From a virus, in the IMG/VR virus record IMGVR_UViG_3300021142_000002, positions 124,001 to 188,000 of that record: DNA of 64,000 nucleotides, one strand, 5' to 3'. The notes beneath the pieces are model-generated. The model saw only the letters and a list, made by a program, of their open reading frames with translations. It had not been told where the DNA came from and ran no database searches. This document shows positions 33,808 to 43,000 of the stretch, piece after piece (within the stretch, counting starts at the first letter, position 1; each line of letters starts with the position of its first letter). The translations under genes and the position numbers were made by a program.

Positions 33808-34094
33808 TTGTTTCTCCTAACGATAAAAATTGAACTCGGATAACAATCTCTTATCCAAGATAAATAAGTTTCTTTATTAGTTCTAAGGTCAATAATCATT
33901 TTAGAACTTTTATTAGTTTTAATAGTAAAGAAAAAACCTTCTTTATGAAGATTATCTACCATTAAATATAGTTTTAGAATAGCTCTCCCTCGTTTTAAAA
34001 TAGTTTGTCTATCCTTTGGCAAACTATCTATTTGCTTAATTAAAGAAACTTGCTTAATGAGTTCCTTAGCAATTAACCCTGTATTAACAGACAT
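33804..34094 (-). CDS. Hypothetical protein (96 aa)
   Basis: Basic helical protein (KELIKQVSLIKQIDSLPKDR). Overlaps neighbours by 4 and 11 nt. No family recognised. Confidence 0.5.
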   Translation of the reverse strand: MSVNTGLIAKELIKQVSLIKQIDSLPKDRQTILKRGRAILKLYLMVDNLHKEGFFFTIKTNKSSKMIIDLRTNKETYLSWIRDCYPSSIFIVRRNK

Positions 34095-34377
34095 TACTAT
34101 TAATTTTCCTTTTAAAGATCTCTGCTTCTTTAACTACATCTCCTTTATGTAATTTAATAGACCACCCATTTTCTTGACATCTATAAAGATAAATGGCTAT
34201 TTTAATACATCGGCTAATAATAGATGCTCTATTAGGATAGGTAGCTTTTGGATCTTGCTTTTGTAGGCTTAGCATAAATCCATCTAAGGTATCTATTAAT
34301 TTTGGATCTTTAAAACAGACATCTACTCTGTGCCTATTCCTTTCTAATCCTTTATTTTCTATTGCTCTTAGTCCCAT
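34084..34377 (-). CDS. Hypothetical protein, possible ribbon-helix-helix (97 aa)
   Basis: The stretch NRASIISRCIKIAIYLYRCQ resembles the two-helix part of a ribbon-helix-helix regulator, preceded by HRVDVCFKDPKLIDTLDGFM, which could hold the strand and first helix. This is a weak resemblance. AGGAG precedes ATG. It is the first gene of the operon that includes the dCTP deaminase, downstream of a palindromic terminator. Confidence 0.45.
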   Translation of the reverse strand: MGLRAIENKGLERNRHRVDVCFKDPKLIDTLDGFMLSLQKQDPKATYPNRASIISRCIKIAIYLYRCQENGWSIKLHKGDVVKEAEIFKRKINSNVC

Positions 34378-34408
34378 TATTATTCTCCTAAATTTTTACA
34401 AATAAAAA

Positions 34409-34436
34409 AGAGATAGCAGGATATCCTGCTATCTCT
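34409..34436 (-). terminator. Perfect palindromic terminator after the 97-aa gene
   Basis: 28-nt perfect palindrome, left arm AGAGATAGCAGGAT, 9 nt past the stop of the gene at 34446. Confidence 0.75.
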
Positions 34437-34445
34437 AGTTATTAC

Positions 34446-34739
34446 TTATTTAAAGTTTTTCTTATTATAATGTTCACCCTCAATGTCTTCAATTACTGAT
34501 AGTTTAGAAATATCACATTTCTGCGCATACAGCTGAATACTGTCTTCAGTTTCAGTCTTTACTTCAACTGACCCATGATACACAACTTTAAATACCATTG
34601 TTTTGCTTTCAGTCATAAATCGGTTTACTACTTTACCGATAGCGCCTAAATGCTTAGTTTCTAGAGATATTACAGTATCTCCAATATCAAATCTAAAGTC
34701 CTTGAAGAACTCCTCATGATTAAGACTCTTAATTTTCAT
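34446..34739 (-). CDS. Hypothetical protein (97 aa)
   Basis: No family recognised. FRFDIGDTVISLETKHLGAI resembles the SH3/KOW-like strands of small nucleic-acid-associated barrels. GAGGAG before ATG. It stands alone between a promoter-like motif and a palindromic terminator. Confidence 0.55.
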   Translation of the reverse strand: MKIKSLNHEEFFKDFRFDIGDTVISLETKHLGAIGKVVNRFMTESKTMVFKVVYHGSVEVKTETEDSIQLYAQKCDISKLSVIEDIEGEHYNKKNFK

Positions 34740-34807
34740 TGTTCTCCTCGTAAATTCTATCCATTTTGCCTCTCCTTTATTGGATTAAAGGTGTTAGTTA
34801 TTAACAC

Positions 34808-34826
34808 CTAATAGATAATATAAATA
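34808..34826 (-). promoter_or_regulatory. Promoter-like motif upstream of the 97-aa gene
   Basis: Minus-strand reading TATTTATATTATCTATTAG, a member of the recurring motif, about 70 nt before the start codon. Confidence 0.45.
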
Positions 34827-34865
34827 TTAAAAAATATAGAATAATAAAAAAAAATAAAAAATGAT

Positions 34866-34901
34866 GTATGGAAATGAGAGCTATAGCTCTCATTTCCATA
34901 C
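34866..34901 (-). terminator. Perfect palindromic terminator after the third hairpin-tiled gene
   Basis: 36-nt perfect palindrome, left arm GTATGGAAATGAGAGCTA, 8 nt past the stop codon at 34909. The coding end itself forms another hairpin (GATTGGAC/GTCCAATC). Confidence 0.8.
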
Positions 34902-34908
34902 GATTGGA

Positions 34909-35415
34909 CTATGCCGTCCAATCGTTATCATCTTCTTTAACCTGATCTTCCTCCTCCACTGGGAAGATCAGGTCCCAGTGGGGTTCTTCAAGTAATACTG
35001 GGCGTGGCTTTGTCACGTATTCGCAGTCGCTTAATGCGACTATTCCGGTCCATTGACCGGATTCCCCCCGGTAATCGGGGTCAGTATACTTCCCCATAAC
35101 AATGGGGTGACGGCCATCGTCATGGTCATTTTTGCACATTGTGACTCCCTTCACAATGAACTTATGCCCCTTGGGGCAATATAACATCTGTCCCTCAAAG
35201 GCCGTTAGAGACCATATGGCCTCTATGTCTCTTAATAGATCTAAAATTGGTTGCAACTGCCCTTCTGGGCAGCTGAAAGCAGCGGATATTACTATCCGCT
35301 GCATGTTCTCTATATAGAGCAGCATCCATCTGGGGGTGCTCTCTTCCTCATACTCGTGCGAGTATGTGGCAACAAACTCATTAACCATTTGCATCAAAAT
35401 TTCAAAAATGTTCAT
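34909..35415 (-). CDS. Unknown protein encoded by a hairpin-tiled gene, copy 3 (168 aa)
   Basis: No family recognised. N-terminal helical part (MNIFEILMQMVNEFVATYSH), a Cys/His segment (MLYCPKGHKFIVKGVTMCKN) that may bind zinc, and a very acidic C-terminus (VEEEDQVKEDDNDWTA). The gene is GC-richer than its neighbours and at least a dozen perfect hairpins are strung along it, roughly one every 30-40 nt, e.g. CTGATCTTCC/GGAAGATCAG, TCCGGTC/GACCGGA, CATTGTGA/TCACAATG, GCAGCGGATA/TATCCGCTGC and CATACTCG/CGAGTATG. It has the shared leader and GCAGGAG site, and stands alone between terminators. Confidence 0.7.
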   Translation of the reverse strand: MNIFEILMQMVNEFVATYSHEYEEESTPRWMLLYIENMQRIVISAAFSCPEGQLQPILDLLRDIEAIWSLTAFEGQMLYCPKGHKFIVKGVTMCKNDHDDGRHPIVMGKYTDPDYRGESGQWTGIVALSDCEYVTKPRPVLLEEPHWDLIFPVEEEDQVKEDDNDWTA

Positions 35416-35421
35416 ATCAAA

Positions 35422-35521
35422 TCTCCTGCCTCTATGAGGACTTTAAAAGTTATAGTAAGTTGGATTACTTATATAAGTTAATCCATTAAAATAATATATA
35501 CATGAAATTTTTTTTTGAATC
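35422..35521 (-). promoter_or_regulatory. Conserved promoter/leader module, copy 3 (divergent)
   Basis: Same architecture as copies 1 and 2 but with base changes. The AT box is TGTATATATTATTTTAATGG, the main hairpin GGATTAACTT/AAGTAATCC keeps its pairing with changed bases, and the short hairpin is CCTCATAGAGG, then GCAGGAGATTTGAT and ATG. Changes that keep the stems suggest the RNA structures are selected. Confidence 0.65.
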
Positions 35522-35548
35522 CATTTTTAGATAAAAAAAAAGAAATAA

Positions 35549-35586
35549 TATACAGGGATGAGGATTATAATCCTCATCCCTGTATA
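35549..35586 (-). terminator. Perfect palindromic terminator after the holin-like gene
   Basis: 38-nt perfect palindrome, left arm TATACAGGGATGAGGATTA, 13 nt past the stop at 35600. Confidence 0.8.
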
Positions 35587-35599
35587 ATTAATTAAATTA

Positions 35600-35881
35600 T
35601 TATTTTACATCAGCACTATTATCTGCAGGTACGGTAGTATCAGTTACTGCAGGAGTGGGTTCTGTCGATTCTTTAATTTTCAGGCCAGCACCGACTGCAG
35701 TTAAGAATGCGCCTGCTGCGCCTAAAAAGTTCCATACGTCAAAATGTTGACTAGTATAAACATTGTAGCCTTCATAAATGATCGCTGCAAAGGAAAACAA
35801 TAAAGCCAACCACTTTACTAGGTCATGTGTTTCATTATCTTTGCCAGTTAATATATGGCTAATTGGATGATTTTTATCCAT
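35600..35881 (-). CDS. Holin-like small membrane protein (93 aa)
   Basis: Two transmembrane segments: LVKWLALLFSFAAIIYEGYN (~res 22-41) and FDVWNFLGAAGAFLTAVGAG (~47-66), then a hydrophilic Thr/Pro/Asp-rich tail. The FD..NFLGAAGAFLTAVGAGLK stretch resembles the second membrane helix of a class of small phage holins. The endolysin gene is 25 kb away (61258), not adjacent. AGGAA precedes ATG. A different membrane function cannot be excluded. Confidence 0.45.
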   Translation of the reverse strand: MDKNHPISHILTGKDNETHDLVKWLALLFSFAAIIYEGYNVYTSQHFDVWNFLGAAGAFLTAVGAGLKIKESTEPTPAVTDTTVPADNSADVK

Positions 35882-35890
35882 AATTAATTC

Positions 35891-36613
35891 CTATTGTCTT
35901 AAGATGTCTTCAATAGATTCATTTCTTTCACTCTTATTAACTAAGGCTGATGTTAAACCTTCATTAAAATGAGCACCTAGTAACTTAGCAGTGGTATTAC
36001 TACTTTGATAAGCTACGGATTTTAATGGTACAAAGATAGGTTTAATTTTGCTATGAGGATCATTAAGTCTTGGATCGTGTCTAAAGAATTTAGCCCTATC
36101 TTCTTTTTGTCTGCACATAGCCACAGTTAATAATTCTAGTAGTGCAGCATCAGCACCTAATTTAGCATTACCATGACTTAATGCAGTTTCAAATAAAACT
36201 GCATGATCTTCCATAGTAATGTACCAAGGCACTTTACCTTTAGAAATAATCTCATTATAAATACGATATACTAAGGTACCAATTCTAATGAGATTAAGAT
36301 TCTTAATAATGGTATCGCCTGCAATAAAACCAAACTCTAAATATTTCTCACCATGGATATCCACTGTATTGGTAGTACTTGGTTTAATTTCCATTAAGGT
36401 ACAAGCATTACTAGTTGCATAATACTTGTCATCAACCGTCATACCGAAGATACCTACAATTCTAATAACATCATCAATGGTACATAGACTAGCACTTGTA
36501 TAATGTTCAGGAATATATATCTTACAAGGATGAACAGCTACTAATGAATCACCTACTTCTTTACAAGCAGCATGAACTTTAGCAGCATCTCGAATTAAGT
36601 GATTAACATTCAT
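35891..36613 (-). CDS. Putative virion protein, PhiKZ gp176/177-region (240 aa)
   Basis: No family motif. Mixed alpha/beta, with LIRDAAKVHAACKEVGDSLV at the N-terminus. It sits in an operon with the 459-aa protein (3-nt gap), downstream of the virion RNAP beta gene, and so in the place of virion genes of PhiKZ. Role by synteny only. Confidence 0.55.
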   Translation of the reverse strand: MNVNHLIRDAAKVHAACKEVGDSLVAVHPCKIYIPEHYTSASLCTIDDVIRIVGIFGMTVDDKYYATSNACTLMEIKPSTTNTVDIHGEKYLEFGFIAGDTIIKNLNLIRIGTLVYRIYNEIISKGKVPWYITMEDHAVLFETALSHGNAKLGADAALLELLTVAMCRQKEDRAKFFRHDPRLNDPHSKIKPIFVPLKSVAYQSSNTTAKLLGAHFNEGLTSALVNKSERNESIEDILRQ

Positions 36614-36616
36614 CGT

Positions 36617-37996
36617 TTATACCGACATACTTACAATCTGTGATTTTAACCATCTAGCAATTAATCTAATGCACGCAATGTATAAGGCATAATCTAGATC
36701 AGGCTCTTTCATTTCATGTAAGATATTATCAATTTCTAATAAAATATCTTTTACATCAGATCCTTCAGTTAATGTTCTAGAAACTACTTTAATAACATAT
36801 TGTACTAGATATTTAGCACCATGATATTCATGCTCTAATGCAGCAGTTAATCTTAATTGCATGGCAGCTTTATCAACACCTTCCATACCCATAATTAGTG
36901 TAGCCATGTAATCTCTGGTTACACGTCTTACTAGAGTAATATCTTCCAGTGTTTCTTTAGCCTTTAATTGATTAATTTTCATGGTATAGATATCTGAATA
37001 CTTTTCTGGATTATTTCTTAAATCCAGATCTCTATCTATAGCTGATGTATTGCCATGGGTAGATAAGAAACCTAAAGCAGCTTCAGGACTACCGCCTTTG
37101 TTTTGAATCCATTCTCTGTAGTTTGGACCATAAACCATTAGGCAATTGCGAGCTAAGTAATCAGTATCGTTAAAACTTACTTTAGCTAAGATTTCACCAT
37201 TAGAAATAGATCTATCATAAGCTAGTGTATCTCTATAGATCTTACCGGCAATAGCAGCTCGCAGTTTAGCGACCAATGCTCTTAAAGCAGTATCTTCCAT
37301 TAAAGCTGAACACTTATCAGTTTTTTCATTTTGTATTCCAGTTAATAATAGGAAATACAAAATAGATCTAGGCAGGCTTAACTGCGCCGTATCAATAGCA
37401 TCTGGAATCGTTCTAGCTTCAGAGATAATATCTTTAAGATACTCAGTCGCCTTAGCGTCCAGTAAGTTAGAGCCTGTTTTAATTAGATCTTCAATTTCAG
37501 CTGAGGTAAAATCTTCAGCTAATCTTTTTGATAATTCATAACATTCAGACGATACAAAAGGAATAGTATCTTTATAAGGATCTAATAACTGAGTAAATAA
37601 TTCATCAGTTAAAATACTAGGCATTTCAATTAACTTAATATTGCCCAGTAACCCTACGCTAGCTAAAGCACTTTCTTTTCTAACCTCTTCAACTTCTTTA
37701 ACAATTGCTCTGCAATGGGGGTTGACTACATTCTTTGCTGTATCAATAATGTTTCCCATCACAATAGCAATCTTTTTAACACAGGCGGTTTCATAACCTG
37801 AATGTGTACCAAATGTATTATTGCCTTCAATTGATAAATCCATAATCCTTTCATCAGTCCCTGTATCATTAATACAAGTTAATGTTTTAAAGATAAGATC
37901 TAATGCTGAGGCTTGTACCGGCATCAGTGCTTTACCACTATAAGTAGCTGCACTGACAATATGACTTGTTTCATTTAAAACCTTTCTGGTAATCAT
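36617..37996 (-). CDS. Putative virion protein, PhiKZ gp176/177-region (459 aa)
   Basis: Mostly helical protein without recognised motif (FIPFVSSE-like DTIPFVSSECYELSKRLAED in the middle). AAGGAG precedes MITRKVLNETSH. It lies directly after RNAP beta exon 2 and a 67-aa gene, in the direction of virion RNAP transcription. By comparison with PhiKZ gene order it may be an inner-head protein. This is inference. Confidence 0.55.
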   Translation of the reverse strand: MITRKVLNETSHIVSAATYSGKALMPVQASALDLIFKTLTCINDTGTDERIMDLSIEGNNTFGTHSGYETACVKKIAIVMGNIIDTAKNVVNPHCRAIVKEVEEVRKESALASVGLLGNIKLIEMPSILTDELFTQLLDPYKDTIPFVSSECYELSKRLAEDFTSAEIEDLIKTGSNLLDAKATEYLKDIISEARTIPDAIDTAQLSLPRSILYFLLLTGIQNEKTDKCSALMEDTALRALVAKLRAAIAGKIYRDTLAYDRSISNGEILAKVSFNDTDYLARNCLMVYGPNYREWIQNKGGSPEAALGFLSTHGNTSAIDRDLDLRNNPEKYSDIYTMKINQLKAKETLEDITLVRRVTRDYMATLIMGMEGVDKAAMQLRLTAALEHEYHGAKYLVQYVIKVVSRTLTEGSDVKDILLEIDNILHEMKEPDLDYALYIACIRLIARWLKSQIVSMSV

Positions 37997-38009
37997 TAGT
38001 ATACTCCTT

Positions 38010-38213
38010 TTAAACAGCTAGTTCAGATAATAAAGCAGCGGCTACTAATTCTTCAGTTTCACTTTCTGCTAAAGGAGATTTACCTATTTTATCACCAATC
38101 ATTTCTTTTAAAATAGCAGTCCCTAATGAGACTGCACAAGCGATTGTTTTCTTAGTAATGATTTGTTTTTCTGGTAACTTTTCTTCTACTACTAAATTTA
38201 GATCATCCATCAT
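38010..38213 (-). CDS. Hypothetical small protein (67 aa)
   Basis: Acidic and helical (AESETEELVAAALLSELAV at the C-terminus). The stop of RNAP beta exon 2 directly abuts its start, so it is probably translated with it. No family recognised. The second Met may be the true start. Confidence 0.5.
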   Translation of the reverse strand: MMDDLNLVVEEKLPEKQIITKKTIACAVSLGTAILKEMIGDKIGKSPLAESETEELVAAALLSELAV

Positions 38214-38423
38214 TTATCCTCTTTTATATTTTAAACCCATTTGTTTAGAAAGCTCTTTTAGTACGGTATTCATAACACCCATAATTTCTGGAGAAACTAC
38301 GATACGTGCAGCAACGGCATAAAATCCAAATAAAGCATCGACTTTAATGCCATTTCTAGCAATAATGGGTGAGGTAGAAACTCGGCTAATAGTAGATTTT
38401 AACTGATTAGCAAACACGACTTT
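38214..38423 (-). CDS. Virion RNA polymerase beta subunit, exon 2
   Basis: 69 codons after the intron. The exon begins KVVFANQLKSTISRVS, which continues exon 1 (…MNCGD) to give GDKVVFANQLKSTISR. This aligns with the bacterial beta segment GDKMAGRHGNKGVVSKI, whose two lysines contact the substrate and the RNA. It continues with VDALFGFYAVAARIVVSPEI, matching the conserved beta sequence after that point, and stops at LKYKRG. Without splicing this frame has only a GTG two codons in (38417), preceded by an in-frame stop inside the intron. Confidence 0.82.
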   Translation of the reverse strand, partial: KVVFANQLKSTISRVSTSPIIARNGIKVDALFGFYAVAARIVVSPEIMGVMNTVLKELSKQMGLKYKRG

Positions 38424-40064
38424 CCTTTTTGTTCCATTAATTCGTTAGATTAATGCGGTGTGCAAAGACACCCGCCCTTACTTTCATAAGGGAGCAGATC
38501 ATATCATCCACCTATTTGTAGGTGGTTTCCCATTTCTTCCCACTTGGGGTCTACAGGGTGGTAAGCCCTTGATCGTTGAACGTTCTCCATGTATTCTAAT
38601 GAATATTTAGGAGCTTCGCTGCTGATTGCCCAATCTTTATTATTTTTAAACATTCATATTTCTTTTCAAAAATACAGTAGTTAATAAAGCTCTAAGGGAT
38701 TTCCAGCAATTAAGGAAAAACGAATATAATATTACTATTATACCGGACTAATTATTTAATTAAACAACTCTTCAATGATCCAGCCATTATATGGCATTTT
38801 ATAATGTAATCTATTTTTAAGGGTCTTTTTATCTAAACCTAAATATTTACGTAATGTTGCCGAGCTATTGAATTTTAAAATTTCATTATCTTTTATGTTA
38901 GTTATAATAAAATTTCTGGGAACAGAATGTTTAACTGTATAAAAGTTATCTAACCATTCTTTATCACTTTTAGATCTAAAAATAAAATTACCAATAGCAG
39001 TTTGCCGTTCAGAATAAACAGCTTTACGTACCATTGAAATATCAGTATTTGTTATTTTAGCCAGAGTGGTTGCATGTTCTGCATGTATTATTTCACCAGT
39101 TTCAATATTTTTAGCTTCATATCCGTTTGTATTCTCAATTATTTGATTTCGTTTTTCTGGTGTAGTGTAATACCATTCTGTAGTGTCATTGATATCTTTA
39201 ATTTCAAATCTTTTACAGAATAGTCTAGGTATTAAAATGCCATTAATTAATTTCTTAAATGGTCTGTTATGGAATTTTAATCCAATACTTTTAAACCCAG
39301 CAGTGTGAGAATGGTACTCAGTTATAGTATTATTTAAATAATCTCGTATAACACAGCGCTTATTATCAGTTCTTAAATTGCTAATAAAGGCATGATTATT
39401 ATTTTCTCTTGGCGTAACCCATTCCAAATTAATTATACGGTTATCTAATTTATTACCATTTTTATGATTAACATAAATTTTGTTACTTATATCGCTATTA
39501 TATATAAATGCTTTAGCCATCAGCAAATGTGTACATACGGGACGCCATCTATTTTTATCAGGATCCCTAATATTAACACATGGATATCCATAAGGATTTA
39601 GTCTTATACTCATTTCTAAATCTTTATTTTTATATAACGAAATAACTTTACCATTCTTATTTATAGCAAAATTAGTAAAACCAGGAATTATTCTAAACCC
39701 ATTCTTATAAAGAATAGGGTTAGTAAAATACATTACCATACCACATCTAACCTTTAATACCCTGCTAGTTATTGGCATAAATTTTATTTTAACTAATTCA
39801 TTAAGGGGTAACTTTACATCATAATGGCATAATAAACTAACCCATGTTTTATCCAATTGCACTATTTCACCAGAAATTTCTATATCAATAAATTGATCGT
39901 TTAAAACTATATCTTTTCCCTTAAATCTATAATTTCCATTAATATCAAATGAATGGTCTTCATTAAGATAAAATTTTTTATACATGTTATTTAACCTATA
40001 AATGATTGAATGTGTGTATAAATAATATATATCTTAAAGAAATTTGTGTTTATTAAAAGGAATA
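38424..40064 (-). other. Group I intron with HNH ORF in RNAP beta
   Basis: Boundaries inferred from protein continuity: exon 1 ends GGTGAT, exon 2 starts AAAGTC, intron ends in G. Minus-strand core elements of group I introns are visible: AATTGCTGGAA (38701-38711), GTTCAACGATC (38571-38581) and TGATATGATCTG (38495-38506). The core from about 38522 to 38690 is clearly similar to the intron at 44022-44534. The HNH ORF lies in the 5' part, starting 79 nt from the splice site. Confidence 0.85.
38756..39985 (-). CDS. Intron-encoded HNH homing endonuclease
   Basis: 409 aa. The central part carries a NUMOD4-like segment (GFTNFAINKNGKVISLYKNK) and an HNH_3-type nuclease (IYVNHKNGNKLDNRIINLEW followed by VTPRENNNHAF), with the catalytic His in VNHKNGN and the Asn in NLEWVT. 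The C-terminal part has NUMOD1-like DNA-binding modules (YEAKNIETGEIIHAEHATTL, TDISMVRKAVYSE, then a second near VKHSVPRNFIITN). It would cut intron-less alleles of the RNAP gene and spread the intron. It may also mobilise the ORF-less intron in the beta-prime gene, which sits at the same target sequence. Confidence 0.9.
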   Translation of the reverse strand: MYKKFYLNEDHSFDINGNYRFKGKDIVLNDQFIDIEISGEIVQLDKTWVSLLCHYDVKLPLNELVKIKFMPITSRVLKVRCGMVMYFTNPILYKNGFRIIPGFTNFAINKNGKVISLYKNKDLEMSIRLNPYGYPCVNIRDPDKNRWRPVCTHLLMAKAFIYNSDISNKIYVNHKNGNKLDNRIINLEWVTPRENNNHAFISNLRTDNKRCVIRDYLNNTITEYHSHTAGFKSIGLKFHNRPFKKLINGILIPRLFCKRFEIKDINDTTEWYYTTPEKRNQIIENTNGYEAKNIETGEIIHAEHATTLAKITNTDISMVRKAVYSERQTAIGNFIFRSKSDKEWLDNFYTVKHSVPRNFIITNIKDNEILKFNSSATLRKYLGLDKKTLKNRLHYKMPYNGWIIEELFN

Positions 40065-43000
40065 ATCACCGCAATTCATTGGCAGCTCACCATCTATATA
40101 GATTTTAATAGCCAATTGATTTTCTACCACTTTCTTACCTGCTATTCGTACCGTCTCATCTATTCGTCCAGTCTTAGCTTCATCTAATTGATATCGCTTT
40201 ACACGCTTAGCTCTATTGGAGTCATAATACTCTGCAATCTTTTGCAAACTAAAATGCATATCATCTATTTTTCCATAGTAAACCACTTCAATATCAGTTA
40301 CTTTACCATAGACTTTAGCTTTCGGATTATTAGCGTTAATAGCTGTTAAAGCCTTAATAGCTGCGGCATCTTTAGCATCCACATTCTCGCCAATAGCCTG
40401 CTCTAAAGTACATAATATTGTTTCAGGGTCCACTACATCACCTATTTTTACTAGGTTATGAATGATGGTATCAAAGTCTACTATTACCCCGTGCAGAGTC
40501 GTTGTAGGCGTTACTAATTTACTAGCCAGTTCACTAGTAATAACTGATCCATCTTCAGTAACATCCATATTTTCTACTAAAGCTACTTTACAAATTAAGC
40601 TGCCTTTATAGACAACATTTCTAGGATTTATTTCTGATCTTTGAAAGAATCCAGAGTTAAAGACTAATGCATCACCTTTTTTAAACTGATGTCCTTTCTT
40701 TAAATCACTGATTCTAGTATGAGGTATAGTAACACCCGATACAGTACCATGATAAATACCTAATTCATAATTAACCAGTCTATCTTTACCATACTTAACA
40801 GTTAAAACATCTTTTTTATTATCTTCTACAATACCATCTTCTTCTGCAGTAACAACAAAGATATCATCTGCTTTAGCACCAATGACTTCTTCATAACCTG
40901 TTCTATAATGACTAGGATGATATCCATTGCAGGCAACTGTATGACTATCCTGAATGCCTTTATAATTTACGCGTTTACTATCATCGTGACTTAATGAAAC
41001 ACCAGCTAGGGTGGTACTACTTAATGCATTAGTGGCCCCATCTTTCTCATGATTAAATTCTCTAGTAACTCCTCTTAAATTGACAAAGTTAGGATTAGCT
41101 GTAAAGTATGCTCTAATACCTACCTTAGCACTATCTGGAGTAGACTCCGATATAACACCTAAATCCTTTTCATTATAAGCTCTAGTCTCCTTTACCATTG
41201 TTTCAGCAGATCTACCACCTGCGCCGCCATGAGTAAAAGATTCATGCTCCTTTAGATTGTGCAGTGGATTACTTTCTTCTACTAATGATACTGACTGATC
41301 TTGAATGATATCTAGCCAAACCGATTTAGGATTAATAGTCACACCCACATTACTCATACTACCACCTGCCCTGTGAGTACGCATAGCAGTAATCAATTGA
41401 TGGTATAACAAGCCCGATAGTCTTTCATAACCTTTATACCTAACTGCATTTAAATCATGTACAAAGTCATCCACTAATAAGCTATTAGCTCTTAATAATA
41501 AATGATAAAAATCAGTAGGCTCTCCCATCTCCTTTAATAGATTAAGAGTAATGGGTTCCATCCACATATCAAACATTAGTTTTAGTTCTCTTAAGTGATA
41601 ATTAGTGACACCTAATCCACTCATTAAACTACTGTAAATATTAGGTCTATTAAAGTCACTTCCTTTATATTTAGAGATATCATTTTTAATAGCCAGTAAT
41701 CCACCGACTATTAATTTATCTGCAGGTTTAGTTACTGTAATAACGTAGACGATATCTTTAAACTTTAGTTTAACTTCATCTGGATGATAAGCTAATCTTA
41801 CATTAGTTGCTGAGAGTGTAAAAGGTATTTGTAATTTCTTTAACATCTCATCTAAACCAAAGAGATAAGAAAAAGCTAGGCCTAATGGAATACGTCTATT
41901 AAAGACTGACATTTCAGAATATTCAATAGGTCCATTACCTAATGATGGATCTATTAAATAAGGTATAGTGCCTAATTCCTCAATTGAATCAGCTTTGGTG
42001 GATCTAATACCACTACCCCAGAATGTATAAACAGTCCCCTCATTATCCATTCCTAATAAACCTAATCCGCCAATTAACTCCCCAACTACCACGCAGTCTT
42101 CATCCTTAATTTTTTCATATAAAGAATGATCGTATTCATGTAATTTCTTTTCTATAGCAAAGTCTAAATGATATTGGAATCTAATAATTCCATCTACTAA
42201 AAATCTTCCACAGTCAAAACTGGTAATTGCTTCACAAATAGCCGTATAAGCTCTAGGTAATTGCAGATTCTTTATTTTATTAATACCATAGAGTAGATTA
42301 CCAATAGTTCCATCATTTTTAGTAAATCTATTTATAATCTCTTTTAAAATCCATTTACTGTAGTTACTTGCTACACTTTCATTTCTAGTAACAAATATCT
42401 TTCCATAATAACTAGTCAAAGAAACAGTATTAGATTTTACCTTAAAAATTGGAAGTTCTCCGCGCTGACTAGTTAAAGAATAGCGTATTCCACCAGCTAC
42501 GAAAGTACCATCAGCATTAACTACTGGTATAGTAAAATGAATAGTACTCGCCTCCCCATTAATAGGTTGCAGTGATACACTGTAGGTATCAGATTTAGTA
42601 ACTGCATTATTCTTTCTTTTTACTTTAATATCCTTTACTATTACCCCACCTTTGTGTAAATTTAACACTGTGGCTATAATATCTTTAGGCAATACTTCAG
42701 TAACGTATTTACTCGTAAATTCTTTCATGGTAGAGTGTAGCATACTCTCATCATGAATAGTAATACTTTCATCTAATAATTTAGTATCAGTAATAGTTAA
42801 ATCATTATCGGTAATTGCCATTTCCTCTAGTGTCTTGCCAGAGCCATGAGGGTCTAATATTGTCTTATACTTTTGACTGAGTTTTAATAATCCTTTTTGT
42901 TCAGCTTCAGATAGAGCACCCATTTCTCCAGCTTCTTTAATCTTCCTTACAATGACTTCGTTAGATACTAAATCATTTTCCCCTAAGTCCTTATCATTAA

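Noticed and set aside
38441-38700. Similarity between 38522-38690 and 44135-44310 first read as a transposon or dispersed repeat
   Set aside because: The block contains group I intron core elements and each copy sits where a gene frame is interrupted, so intron homology explains it.
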